A DNA stretch of 64,000 nt from Candidatus Roizmanbacteria bacterium RIFCSPLOWO2_01_FULL_39_19 (GCA_001789725.1 MGAM01000013.1:1-64000); one strand, 5' to 3'; positions 9,508 to 19,279 are shown, counted from the first letter of the stretch. A program made the numbers and translations. Notes: generated from the letters alone by a model not told the origin.

Positions 9508-10161
9508 TTATAAAGTTTTCTTTGGTAAGAAGAAAATATATATCGCACTAGCAAAACAGAACATCGACATTATAATAAATAATGGACTAAATCCGAAGTT
9601 TTTTGCAATAATTCCCCCGATAATCGCTCCGCCAGATGCAGTAAAATATTTCATTGCTTCCCAACCACCCCACTCAGTTGCCTCTTTATTTTCATCAAGA
9701 TGTCTTGAGTACAACGCATCAAAAGCCGGGCTGTAGATAGCCTCCCCAAAACCTATAACCGCCTGAACAATAAAAAGAAACCACACTGAATTAACAAAAA
9801 TATAAAGTAAAAAACCTGCCCCAATTATGGCATATCCAAGACTTACAATATATCGAGGTTCTGTAACGTGATCACTAAACTTTCCTGAAAGCAGCACTGT
9901 TAAGCCGGCAACAAGCGCAAATATCCCTCCCGCAATACTTGCATCCATTAAGTCGCCTCCAACAATATCAACAAATATCGCGTAAATTGGCCCAAGCATT
10001 GCTCCCGAGATTAGAACAAGTCCATCGGTTATTAGTAAAATTCTTAGGGCTTTCTTTGAAAAGATTGATCCGTAAAGTTCATAAATCTTTACAAATGAAA
10101 AGAATGAAATTAAAGGAAGAATTTTACGTCTCGTTAGTTTCATCGAGTGATCTTTTTGCAT
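9508..10161 (-). CDS. MFS-type transporter, half-size (217 aa)
   Basis: about 6 TM segments with MFS-like pattern (LLSGKFSDHVTEPRYIVSLGYAIIGAGFLLYIFV). Confidence 0.75.
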   Translation of the reverse strand: MQKDHSMKLTRRKILPLISFFSFVKIYELYGSIFSKKALRILLITDGLVLISGAMLGPIYAIFVDIVGGDLMDASIAGGIFALVAGLTVLLSGKFSDHVTEPRYIVSLGYAIIGAGFLLYIFVNSVWFLFIVQAVIGFGEAIYSPAFDALYSRHLDENKEATEWGGWEAMKYFTASGGAIIGGIIAKNFGFSPLFIIMSMFCFASAIYIFFLPKKTL

Positions 10162-10167
10162 AAAGTC

Positions 10168-10184
10168 ATTAGATTAAATCTAAT
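10168..10184. promoter_or_regulatory. 17-bp inverted repeat ATTAGATTAAATCTAAT upstream of the MFS gene
   Basis: 8-bp arms around a central base. Confidence 0.45.
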
Positions 10185-10283
10185 ATAGCCAATTATTTTC
10201 GTCAAAGCAATAGTTTGTCAGCCCGTTGCAATATTACGATCCTAAATTTATAATAGGGAACGTACCTTAAAAATTAATGTATT

Positions 10284-10359
10284 TCCCCTGTAGCTCAATT
10301 GGCAGAGCGTTCGACTGTTAATCGAAATGTTGGTGGTTCGAGTCCACCCGGGGGAGCCA
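10284..10359 (+). tRNA. tRNA-Asn (GUU), CCA encoded
   Basis: cloverleaf by eye: acceptor TCCCCTG/CGGGGGA, anticodon stem TTCGA/TCGAA with loop CTGTTAA, T arm GGTGG-TTCGAGT-CCACC, discriminator G plus CCA. Confidence 0.96.
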
Positions 10360-10368
10360 AATTGTATG

Positions 10369-10715
10369 TTACGAGTTTGTTGCCTCGGCGCGGAGTTTAT
10401 CCGTTCCTCTGGCGGACGCCTCGGCAGGCAGATTGTATAGTATTTGCCAAGATTTTTTCGGTTCAATCGTCACCTCTTGCAAAAGCAAAACGCGGTTCGA
10501 GCCAATCCTTTTGAGAAAATCCCGTCCCGCGACGGGATTTTCTTGCAAAGCGATAATTTTGGCTTGTTGAGCCGCTAAAATGAATTGTCTGGCTGGTTCG
10601 AGCCAATAATTGCCGTTTCGCTCAAAATCCTTTGATTTTTCGGAAAGCTCGCTTTTTTTCGTTGATGATTTTTTCTTTTTTGGCAGTATATTCGTCACGG
10701 GAAATCATGCCATCC
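10369..10715 (-). pseudogene. C-terminal remnant of a large serine recombinase, frameshifted
   Basis: minus-strand GMISRDEYTAKKEKIINEKK in one frame, SEKSKDFERNGNYWLEPARQFILAAQQAKI...RDFLKRIGSNRVLL in another; no N-terminal catalytic domain. Confidence 0.6.
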
Positions 10716-10916
10716 TTATTACAACAGCATTATTTAACATAAATATATTATAAAAACAAAATTATACTAATATTATTAATATTAACTAAAAAGTGTTCTT
10801 CGAGCTTTTAAAAAAGTATTGTGAGGAATAGTAGCTTGAAGAGCGCGGTTACAACCTCTTTAATTACAAGATCAAATGGTTCTAGACCGACGCACTGAGC
10901 CAGGCACAAAAACTCC

Positions 10917-10960
10917 AAATACGTCTCATTGTATTGACAAATACGTCTCATTTTGAGACG
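10917..10960. promoter_or_regulatory. operator-like array: two copies of AAATACGTCTCATT plus inverted CGTCTCA-TTT-TGAGACG
   Basis: 14-bp direct repeats at 10917-10930 and 10939-10952; inverted repeat 10944-10960; TTGACA at 10934-10939. Confidence 0.65.
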
Positions 10961-10970
10961 ATTAAAACAT

Positions 10971-12023
10971 ATGGATGATTCAAATCTGACCCCAAGACAG
11001 TTAGCAATTTTAAATTCGTTGGGTGTTGTACCAAAAATAAGGGAAGACATCGTGAAGGCTATTGGAGCTGTTTATCCGGTGTCAAAGGCTACCTTAATGA
11101 GAGACTTGGAAGTTTTAATCAAGTTGGGCTTTGCACTCACGCAAGGAAAAGGTAAGGCAACAGTCTATATTTCTAAAATAAATAAGTTAAACATGCCTAT
11201 TGATTTAGAAGAATATTTTAGAGATAGTTCAAAAATAAGAAAAACCTGTCCAAAACCTTTTAATCTGGAGGTTTTTGATCACCTTGACGATATATTTACA
11301 AATCTAGAAATTGAAGACCTAAAACAGCAAAATATTTTCCTAAGTTCCAAAAGAAAAACTCTTGATCCAAGTATTTTTAAAAAGGAAATCGAAAGGTTTA
11401 CCGTTGAGTTTGCATGGAAGTCTTCAAAGATTGAGGGAAACACCTATTCTCTGTTAGAAACGGAGGTTTTAATTAAACAGATGAAAGAAGCTTTTGGACG
11501 GACAACACATGAGACACTTATGATTTTAAATCACAAAAAAGCTATTGACTATATTTTAGAAAAACCCGATACATTTAAAATCATAAGTGTCGAAAAAATA
11601 ATTAGTTTGCATAGAATATTAACAAAAGACTTGGAAATTGCTTCAGGAATAAGAAATACACCAGTGGCAATTACTGGAACTGATTTTATCCCTTTGGATA
11701 AGAGAGCCGATATTAAAAGAGCGCTCGAAAGATTAGTAATATTAATCAACGACACAAGTTTTCCTCTTGCAAAAGCTTTATTGTCACTAGTTTTGATTTC
11801 TTATATCCAACCTTTTGTAGATGGTAATAAAAGAACGAGCAGAACAATTTCAAATGCAATTTTAATTGCTAACGATTTTTATCCGCTTTCATATCGAAAT
11901 TTGGATGAAGTTGAATATTTAAAAACAATCTTACTTTTTTATGAAACCAATAATCTTTATCATTTAAAGCGAATTATTATTAATCAATTCAAATTTGTTT
12001 TGGAGAATTTTTTCCAAGGCTAA
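10971..12023 (+). CDS. Fic family protein with N-terminal winged-helix domain
   Basis: Fic core IQPFVDGNKRTSR (HPFxxGNGRxxR-like); inhibitory-type SSKIEGNTYS; likely ATG 10971. Confidence 0.9.
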   Translation: MDDSNLTPRQLAILNSLGVVPKIREDIVKAIGAVYPVSKATLMRDLEVLIKLGFALTQGKGKATVYISKINKLNMPIDLEEYFRDSSKIRKTCPKPFNLEVFDHLDDIFTNLEIEDLKQQNIFLSSKRKTLDPSIFKKEIERFTVEFAWKSSKIEGNTYSLLETEVLIKQMKEAFGRTTHETLMILNHKKAIDYILEKPDTFKIISVEKIISLHRILTKDLEIASGIRNTPVAITGTDFIPLDKRADIKRALERLVILINDTSFPLAKALLSLVLISYIQPFVDGNKRTSRTISNAILIANDFYPLSYRNLDEVEYLKTILLFYETNNLYHLKRIIINQFKFVLENFFQG

Positions 12024-12309
12024 ACTTTAAAATGCTATTTGGGTGTTTTGTGAGATTCCGCGGACTAAAGTCCATGGCATCATTTTTTGTAGAAACCCCG
12101 TACCGAAAGCCCGTTTCTTTTTGATTTAACTATTCATATCTGCGCTAATAGCACAGGACTTTCTATTACTGGGGTAATCTAAAACCAAACTCAATCTTTT
12201 TGTTGCGAAAAGCGTCAATCAGGGGATCAAGCTACTTTGGACTATCTTAACAGTCTAAAACATAGTGTTGACATCCAAGATTCATTAACATATAATGCTT
12301 TCATAAACG

Positions 12310-12344
12310 CCTCGTCCATGCGCAAGCCCGACGAGGTTTTTTTT
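12310..12344 (+). terminator. intrinsic terminator (CCTCGTC...GACGAGG + T8)
   Basis: 7-bp stem followed by 8 T. Confidence 0.7.
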
Positions 12345-12358
12345 GCTATAATCTGCTC

Positions 12359-12949
12359 ATGCAATCAGAAACGATTCTCCTCATTGACGGAGAAAATTTT
12401 CTTCATAAAGTTAAAGACGTTCTTAAAGAAAACAAAATAGATCCAAAACAAGCTGATATATCCAGAATTGATATAAATTTTCTGCTTGTAAAATCACTTG
12501 GACAATATAGAATCTCAAGAAAAATCTTTTATGCAGCAAAGCTTCATTTCAATGAAGAGACGAAAAAGAAGTCAATGGAATTAATTCTACAACAGCGATA
12601 TTTAAAAACCCAGCTTATAAAACAAGGATTTGAATTTTTGATCGGCGGAAATGTTCGTTCCCAAAAAGTTGGTAATGAAATTATTTTCCGTGAAAAAGGG
12701 GTTGATGTGAAAATTGCTGTTGATATGGTCTCATTGGCAGCTGATAAAAGAGCTAAAACAATTATCCTATGCAGCTCAGACTCAGATTTACAACCAGCTA
12801 TTAACGAAGCCAAAAAAAGAAATGTTGAGATTGTCTATCTTGGTTTTGAAATGCAACCGAATAAAGGATTAAGTTACACAACAAATAGAACGATTCTTTT
12901 TAGGAACTCTGAAATACAAGAGGCTGTTGTAAATGGGGAGAAAGATTAA
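12359..12949 (+). CDS. NYN domain (LabA/DUF88-like) protein, putative RNase
   Basis: ILLIDGENFLHKVKD, GVDVKIAVDMVSLAADKRAKTIILCSSDSDLQPAINEAKKRNVEIVYLG. Confidence 0.85.
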   Translation: MQSETILLIDGENFLHKVKDVLKENKIDPKQADISRIDINFLLVKSLGQYRISRKIFYAAKLHFNEETKKKSMELILQQRYLKTQLIKQGFEFLIGGNVRSQKVGNEIIFREKGVDVKIAVDMVSLAADKRAKTIILCSSDSDLQPAINEAKKRNVEIVYLGFEMQPNKGLSYTTNRTILFRNSEIQEAVVNGEKD

Positions 12950-13039
12950 AGTAAGAATAAAGTTCAAACTTGGTCCAATCTCAGTTAAAGCAAAGGAATG
13001 ATTATGGGAAACTCAATAAAAACGGTGCCGGTAACAGAA

Positions 13040-13580
13040 CTACGACTTTTTTAGCTGGTAGGTGAGGTTAAATTGAGTGCGAAGAAGTGTTAAAAAGTTG
13101 TAGTATTTTGGTAGGTATACATCAGCTAACTGTAGAGGACAATTACCATTTCGTTCTCTAAATCTACTCTCCTTAAGAGCTTGAAACCGAAACTCTAAAA
13201 AGAATAGTTTTAGATATCTATCAAGATTTTCTTTTTTCTTAAAATTCTTCATTAATCTTAGTCGTGGTTTGATACACCCGTTAAAACACTCCAGTAAGTT
13301 GTTATCTCTCCTCATTCCTTCATGATCAAAGTGTGTAAGTGTGTATTTGAAATTATGAGCTAGTGATCGGTAAGCTTTCATAAAGTGCTCTGAGTAATTA
13401 TGTTCGTTGCTTTTGGCATATTCTTTTAGTTTGTCAAAAGCTTTAGTTGATTTCTCTTTTGTTTCCGCGTAGATAACCTCTCGAAACAGTAGCTGAAAAA
13501 CTTTGATATCATGTTTTTGATACGCCGTTAAACGTCTTGAGTGTCCAACACTTTTAACCGGTACTACTTGCCCCCCCGAA
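13040..13580 (-). pseudogene. 5'-truncated transposase remnant
   Basis: reading frame continues upstream of the track ORF (GHSRRLTAYQKHDIKVFQLLFREVIYAETKEKSTKAFDKLKEYAKSNEHNYSEHFMKAYRS...RRDNNLLECFNGCIKPRLRLMKNFKK) with no start codon; DDE-transposase C-terminal pattern. Confidence 0.7.
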
Positions 13581-13624
13581 AAAGAACTTCAACATAACGC
13601 AACAAAATAAGTCTGAACTTGACC

Positions 13625-13753
13625 TATAGCCAGCGCAATTCAAACTGTCTAATTTGTCATCCTGAATTTATTTCAGGATCTTATTGTTGGGATGCTGAAA
13701 CAAGTTCAGCATGACAGTATAAAAAACCGACATTTTGTTTTGCGGTTGCTATA
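13625..13753 (-). mobile_element. MITE-like element, copy A (129 bp, short form)
   Basis: ends TATAGC/GCTATA; reverse complement matches copies at 41029 and 60240. Confidence 0.8.
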
Positions 13754-13865
13754 TTCTCTGGAACCTAGTCAGAAATGAATAAGTCTCTGAGATGATTTTT
13801 GAACTTTAGTATACTTACACGAGCCAACCAATTGACTTTGAAAATTAATCCACTACAATCGTAGT

Positions 13866-14066
13866 GTGGAAGAAATAATAGAAAAGGGCAACTTTGAATA
13901 TAGCAAAAGACCACTGTGGCAATGGGTAGTTGTGTACCTTATTATAGGATCAATTGTTTATGGCGTTGTTTATTATTTATTTCTCGCAAAAAAAGGTGGT
14001 TATAGTTACAACCGAATACAACCTAATGCTCAACAACAATATATTACCTCAACATTAACTTGTTAA
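13866..14066 (+). CDS. small TM protein
   Basis: 66 aa with one clear TM helix; GTG start; weak support. Confidence 0.35.
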   Translation: MEEIIEKGNFEYSKRPLWQWVVVYLIIGSIVYGVVYYLFLAKKGGYSYNRIQPNAQQQYITSTLTC

Positions 14067-14144
14067 CCACAGGGATTTGATAAGTTTCTTAACTCATAAC
14101 CAAAAAGGTGTCTAGTTATTAGAGCGAAGAGAACGGGTCATAAT

Positions 14145-15953
14145 TTAATAAAATGTCTCTGTGTTGATATTTTCCAGAACCTGATCTTTCGACAAGAAAA
14201 TCGGATTTTGCCACCCTATCGGCCTATTTGAACTATATTCACCTCCTATGTATAGGTTGTATTCTCCTTCTGGGAGGTTATTAATCCTGAACGTACCATC
14301 GCTTTCTGTATTAATCTTTGTAATAGTTTGGTACTCCTGAGCTCCGTTTGGAAGATGTTGCAGGATTTTTACCAGTTCTACAGTTGCAGTTTTTGTAAGC
14401 GGTTTGCCGTCTTTTTCAGTGACTTTTCCCGAAATGCTTCCTGTCCCGACCTGAACGGTCGGCTGTGCAGATACAGCAGGAGACGAACTTGGAGAAACTT
14501 GAATTTTGTCTGGATTCTCAGTAAAGACACGCATGCTTCCAAGAGTTTTTTCTGTTAAAACAATATGTTTGTTTGCTGGGAATGAGATGCCGTTTAACGG
14601 AGTAATCAGAACCTTATTTTGGTCAATTTGTTGTAATGTGATTTGAACCCGATTGGATTCATCCGACTCTGGAAGAACAGAGGAGGGTTGGGCAAGCAAT
14701 TCACTATATGATTGATCAGTCATATACACATAGACAGGAGATGAAATCGGCCCGAGACCCAGCTCAAACTCGCGCGATTTGGCTACATAACGGACTATAT
14801 TATCAGTAATGCTTATAGGATTAACAAATTGCAGCAAAAGAGAGACATTCTGCTGGCCGTATACCGGTGGTAAACCATTCGCTGGATCGATAAGTTGTTC
14901 TGATCCATCATCACGCTTGAGAGTTAACAGGTTTTCTGTTTGGCTTCTGTCAAAAATCTTGAAAAAATAGTTACCAACCTGATTGTCAAACGTGTGAACA
15001 ATAGCATAATATGTACTTGTATATGGTGGGATAAACTCAGTTCTCGTGTCTTTGCTATCAAGACTATTACCATTAAGGTCGAATAATTCAGTTTCAATGA
15101 AACTGCGAGGTTGGTCGGATTGTTCTTCAAGGGCAACAACCGTAAGACGTTGGCCTTGGATTGCGGTAAATATATAGGGCTTTGCAAACCCATTCTTATA
15201 TGGGATATCTGATGTTGTAATACTTTCGGGTAGCGGGTCCCCCATCACTTTAGCTTCTTTAAACGAGGTTGTTGGTATACCGTCAATCGCTTCAGCAGCA
15301 AATACTGTAAAGGAAGAAAATACACTAAATGTATTATGAGACAGCGCTAACGAAACACCATGAATGAAATTATCAAATTGTTTGTCTATCGAGTAGTTCG
15401 GCAGATATACAAAAGTGATTTGCAGATATCGCGTATCATTTTTATAGAGTGCCTGCTTAAAAAGCCTCTTTGATTTTGCATAGTTTTCTTTCCCGGATTG
15501 GATTGTCAAAGTATTCCCATTTACAGTTTTACTTTGCGTTTCTTCTGTTTTAAGCGTTGGGTTTGAAGATTTTTTGCTTGTCAGTCCGGACTCGATATCA
15601 ACATATGTGTTTGTAGCCTCATACTTAGGAATAAAAAATCTGCCTGCAAAGAAATCTGGCGTGTCACTAAGAAGACGGGCTGTCCATTAATCCGGCAAGG
15701 AAATTACAAATCCTGTTTGTAACTTAATTGATGTGCTTTTAGACGTTGAGGTCTGAATTTTTTTCTGAACTGATTTCTTTATATTTAGAATGGGATTTTT
15801 TGTTTTGGAAAAATAAAAGATGCCCACAATTACAGGAATAAGTAGCCCGACAATTACAATAAAAATCTTTATCCAGTTAGTTGCGTAATTGTTAATGATG
15901 GGAATTTGGGCTTGATCCTCGATTTGAGGATCTTGGGTCGTTTGCGGTTCCAT
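14145..15953 (-). pseudogene. membrane-anchored protein with C-terminal carboxypeptidase-regulatory-like domain, interrupted by an in-frame TAA at 15687-15689
   Basis: ORFs 15687..15953 and 14145..15509 are in the same frame; the 180 nt between them is open after the TAA; C-terminal SGKVTEKDGKPLTKTATVELV...YQTITKINTESDGTFRINNLPEGEYNLYI. Confidence 0.75.
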
Positions 15954-16252
15954 ACTCTTTTTTAGTATATCATAAAAAGGTTTTCAAGCTAAAAAGACTG
16001 TTAATTTTTATAATAGACGAGTTTCGCGTTAACACCATCCTGGACTCTGGAGACCAACCACTCCGTCATGCTGGACTCATTTTTCTTTGTCATCCTGAAT
16101 TTGATTAATGTCATACTAGAGCGCACACAATAGGATCTTTGTGGGATTCTATCGTCACTCCGTTCCTCCAGAATGACGGGGGAATTTCCTAGAATGACGA
16201 GTTACATTTTTAAAGCGAAATTCGTGTAATATTGGGGGGCAAATTACCTCGT

Positions 16253-16993
16253 TTAATCTGTAACAACGTAGCGAAATTGCTCAAATCGCTTGCCATCTTT
16301 TAGCGGAGCAAAATAATCGGTCGATCTTTGGGCATGGTCCAGTGAATATTGTGAGGAATGTGCGGCAATCGCCTGCGTACGTTTTTGCGCAAAGGACGTT
16401 ACGTTAATATATACCGTATCTTGGCTATCCCAACTATCAACAAACAAAAATTCTGTAACAGTGTGACTTTGGTGGGTATTATCAAGCTGATCTGGGAAAA
16501 ATAACACATCCCTGCTATATGGGTATACAGCATCAACAACACCGATCGCTGTATTGCGATGATCACGGTGATTGACATAATAATTTCCTTGTGTGTCGCG
16601 GATAAGTATTTTTTCGGGATTATGTGTTACAACAAGATCTGGTTTAAAACTACGAATGATGCTTGTAAGCCTTTCGACAGTTGCAAGAGATGCTTCAACT
16701 TGGCCGTCGCCGATATTGAGGTTTTCACTGTCCGATGATGAAAGTCCAAGTATCTTTAGCCCTTCTGCATCTTCAGTTTCCCTAGTTTTAGCAAGCTCTT
16801 CCTCAGCTATAGCCTGCTGGCGTGAACCTTTGTTGCCTGTCGTCATTTTGATGAGTCTGACGGATTTTTCATCCTCAACAAGTCGAGCGATTGTCCCGCC
16901 ACAATAGATTTCGGCATCATCAGGATGGGCAAATACAAAAAGAACTCTTTTCTTTTTCGAGAATATTTTGTTAAATGAATCTACTTGTTGCAT
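16253..16993 (-). CDS. PIG-L family deacetylase
   Basis: VLFVFAHPDDAEIYCGGTIARL; THNPEKILIRDTQGNYYVNHRDHRNT. Confidence 0.92.
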   Translation of the reverse strand: MQQVDSFNKIFSKKKRVLFVFAHPDDAEIYCGGTIARLVEDEKSVRLIKMTTGNKGSRQQAIAEEELAKTRETEDAEGLKILGLSSSDSENLNIGDGQVEASLATVERLTSIIRSFKPDLVVTHNPEKILIRDTQGNYYVNHRDHRNTAIGVVDAVYPYSRDVLFFPDQLDNTHQSHTVTEFLFVDSWDSQDTVYINVTSFAQKRTQAIAAHSSQYSLDHAQRSTDYFAPLKDGKRFEQFRYVVTD

Positions 16994-17004
16994 AATGATT
17001 GATC

Positions 17005-17721
17005 CTAATAATTATTTTGCATTTGTCTAATTCTGCCAACAAGTGATTTTGAAAATTCTTCTTCAGGATCAAGATACCATTCCCTCATAGAGGTAAATAG
17101 TCTTGTGGGTTGTCCTTGTAAAGCGAGTACTGCAATCATTTCCTCAAGTGCAGAAGCAATTGCGATACCTTTTCCTTTTAATAATGGATGTCGTTCTAAA
17201 ATCAAATTTCTATAAACTCCGATTGTTAGACAGTCAATTAACCCTTCTTCTGCATACGTATCTAAAAATTCCCATTTATTAGCGGCTTCAAAAGCACGTA
17301 ATAATCTAAGCGTAGGACCGACGGCGGGTTTTTGACTCATCTCATGTTCAAGTTCTTCTACCGTAGGAAGCATTAGTTCAAAGCTTTTAAATACATCTCT
17401 TAATGTAGTTGAATACGGCAAATCACTTGCGGAATCGAAATCAACAATTTCTTCACCTCCTAGAAAGCGATTGGATTGACCAATACCTCTGTCTAATTCC
17501 GATAATGGTTGTAAGACAATTTTATCATCTTGTTCCAATGCGTCTAAAGCTGAAGGAACGTTACTTCTATTACCAATTGTTCTATGGGCAATTCTTCTCA
17601 AGAAGGCAGAAACTTCTTTTGGTTCTGTATGCATTGCTCCGATTATATCAGATACCATCAATTGTTTAATTGTTAACCGCGGGGGTTTGATTAACTCATA
17701 ATCAAAAAGATGACCCATCAA
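17005..17721 (-). CDS. hypothetical protein
   Basis: 238 aa intact ORF; no family recognised. Confidence 0.6.
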   Translation of the reverse strand: MMGHLFDYELIKPPRLTIKQLMVSDIIGAMHTEPKEVSAFLRRIAHRTIGNRSNVPSALDALEQDDKIVLQPLSELDRGIGQSNRFLGGEEIVDFDSASDLPYSTTLRDVFKSFELMLPTVEELEHEMSQKPAVGPTLRLLRAFEAANKWEFLDTYAEEGLIDCLTIGVYRNLILERHPLLKGKGIAIASALEEMIAVLALQGQPTRLFTSMREWYLDPEEEFSKSLVGRIRQMQNNY

Positions 17722-17781
17722 AACCTCATTTAAGGAGACTACGGCTTATTTTAAGGAAACAGTTGATAGAATAGTTACCAT

Positions 17782-18846
17782 ATGAATAAGCGTTTAGTTG
17801 TCAGTTCCGTTATTGCTATTGGAATTTTTACTAGTACTATTGTTTATAACCATTTTTCCAAATCCTCTTTTAGATCTAGTACTGCTTCAAATCCAAACAC
17901 TCACCTAGAAGGAGGTGGTGGCTTAATAGGGGAGCTTAGCCCACTTTCTATAGAATATATGCGAGGGCAAGAATATCCAGGAAGCGATATCGTCATTAAG
18001 CAAACACTCCCGCCTGGCTCAAATTACGACAGATACATTGCTTCATATAATTCGGATGGACTGAAAATATACGCACTCTTAACTGTTCCGCAGGGAGAAA
18101 AGCCCAGAACCGGCTGGCCGGTAATTATCTTTAACCACGGCTATATTCAGCCAGAACAGTACCGGACAACCGAGAAATATCTTGCTTATACTGATGCGTT
18201 TTCCAGACATGGCTATATTGTCTTTAAATCTGATTATCGGGGACACGGTAATTCCGAGGGGAAGCCGGAAGGTGCTTATTACTCTCCTGCCTACACAATT
18301 GATGTTTTAAATGCTGTTTCTTCGCTGAAGAAATATAAAGACACCGACCCCGAAAGAATCGGTATGTGGGGACACTCCATGGGTGGAACGCTAACTTTAA
18401 GGTCTATGGTGGTCACAAACGATATTAAGGTTGGTGAAATCTGGGCAGGAGTGGTGGCTTCATATCAGGATTTAACCAATAATTGGCATCACCCAGACCT
18501 CAACTCTCGACCCTGGGTTCCATCTCAGAGAGAACAAGCGGTAAGACGGCCAGGAAGACAACAGCTCGTTGATAAATACGGCAGCTTTGAAGCGAATCCC
18601 TATTTTTGGCAGTCAATTTCACCAATAGCGTTTGTTAAAGATATTTCCGGCCCGATTCAACTTCAACATGGAACAGCTGATGAAGAAGTACCCTTGCTTT
18701 TTAGTCAAAAGTTAGATGAAGCAATGAAGAATGCCGTGAAGCCGGTTGAGTTTTATGCCTACGAAGGAGATAATCATAATCTTTCCAATAATTTAAGTAC
18801 TGCATTACAAAGATCGGTTGATTTCTTTGATAAATATTTAAAATGA
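17782..18846 (+). CDS. alpha/beta hydrolase (prolyl oligopeptidase/S9-like), exported
   Basis: N-terminal TM; GHSMGG nucleophile elbow; YRGHGNSEGKPEG; C-terminal GDNHNLS. Confidence 0.9.
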   Translation: MNKRLVVSSVIAIGIFTSTIVYNHFSKSSFRSSTASNPNTHLEGGGGLIGELSPLSIEYMRGQEYPGSDIVIKQTLPPGSNYDRYIASYNSDGLKIYALLTVPQGEKPRTGWPVIIFNHGYIQPEQYRTTEKYLAYTDAFSRHGYIVFKSDYRGHGNSEGKPEGAYYSPAYTIDVLNAVSSLKKYKDTDPERIGMWGHSMGGTLTLRSMVVTNDIKVGEIWAGVVASYQDLTNNWHHPDLNSRPWVPSQREQAVRRPGRQQLVDKYGSFEANPYFWQSISPIAFVKDISGPIQLQHGTADEEVPLLFSQKLDEAMKNAVKPVEFYAYEGDNHNLSNNLSTALQRSVDFFDKYLK

Positions 18847-18983
18847 GAACATTTGGATGGTTGCAACTTTTGTTAACATTTTGATTGTTCCAGTCTTTCC
18901 TTTGCTTGTTCGGCTCAGATCGAATTTTGAAAAGCCTTAATAATAATCCAAGGTAAATCGAACTTTTTTAATGAATCGAATTG

Positions 18984-19118
18984 TTATGTATTTGAAAAGC
19001 GATGAAGAATGGACGCAGCGAGTGTTTGGTAGGGAATCCCTTGTTCGGCTGCTTTAGCCTTCAGTTTCTGATACACTCGTTCTGACAGTCGTAGATTAAT
19101 ATTTTTTGTTTTATTCAA
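18984..19118 (-). CDS. small orphan CopG/BrnA-like (RHH) antitoxin, possibly a remnant
   Basis: 45 aa, not in track: LNKTKNINLRLSERVYQKLKAKAAEQGIPYQTLAASILHRFSNT; frame open further upstream without ATG. Confidence 0.5.
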   Translation of the reverse strand: MNKTKNINLRLSERVYQKLKAKAAEQGIPYQTLAASILHRFSNT

Positions 19119-19279
19119 CGTAACCGTCGCGTACGATTTGTGTTCTCTTTTAAGCGTTTCGTTTTTCTTTGGGTCCTACCCTCTTTTTTCCTTTCACAGA
19201 AATTATAACTCAAATTTCTAAAAAGTCTCAAATGTATCATAACTCATTCAGGCAGATTCTTGTATAATTGACATCATCA

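Noticed and set aside
10248-10466. 72-aa ORF overlapping the tRNA-Asn on the minus strand (and 10299..10514 on the plus strand)
   Set aside because: The translations are just the tRNA sequence read as protein; the tRNA call explains the region.
12040-12240. IS200/IS605-type end (CGCGGACTAAAGTCCATGG) and a short open fragment LDPLIDAFRNKKIEFGFRLPQ on the minus strand
   Set aside because: Too short to assign; no transposase or second end was found nearby.
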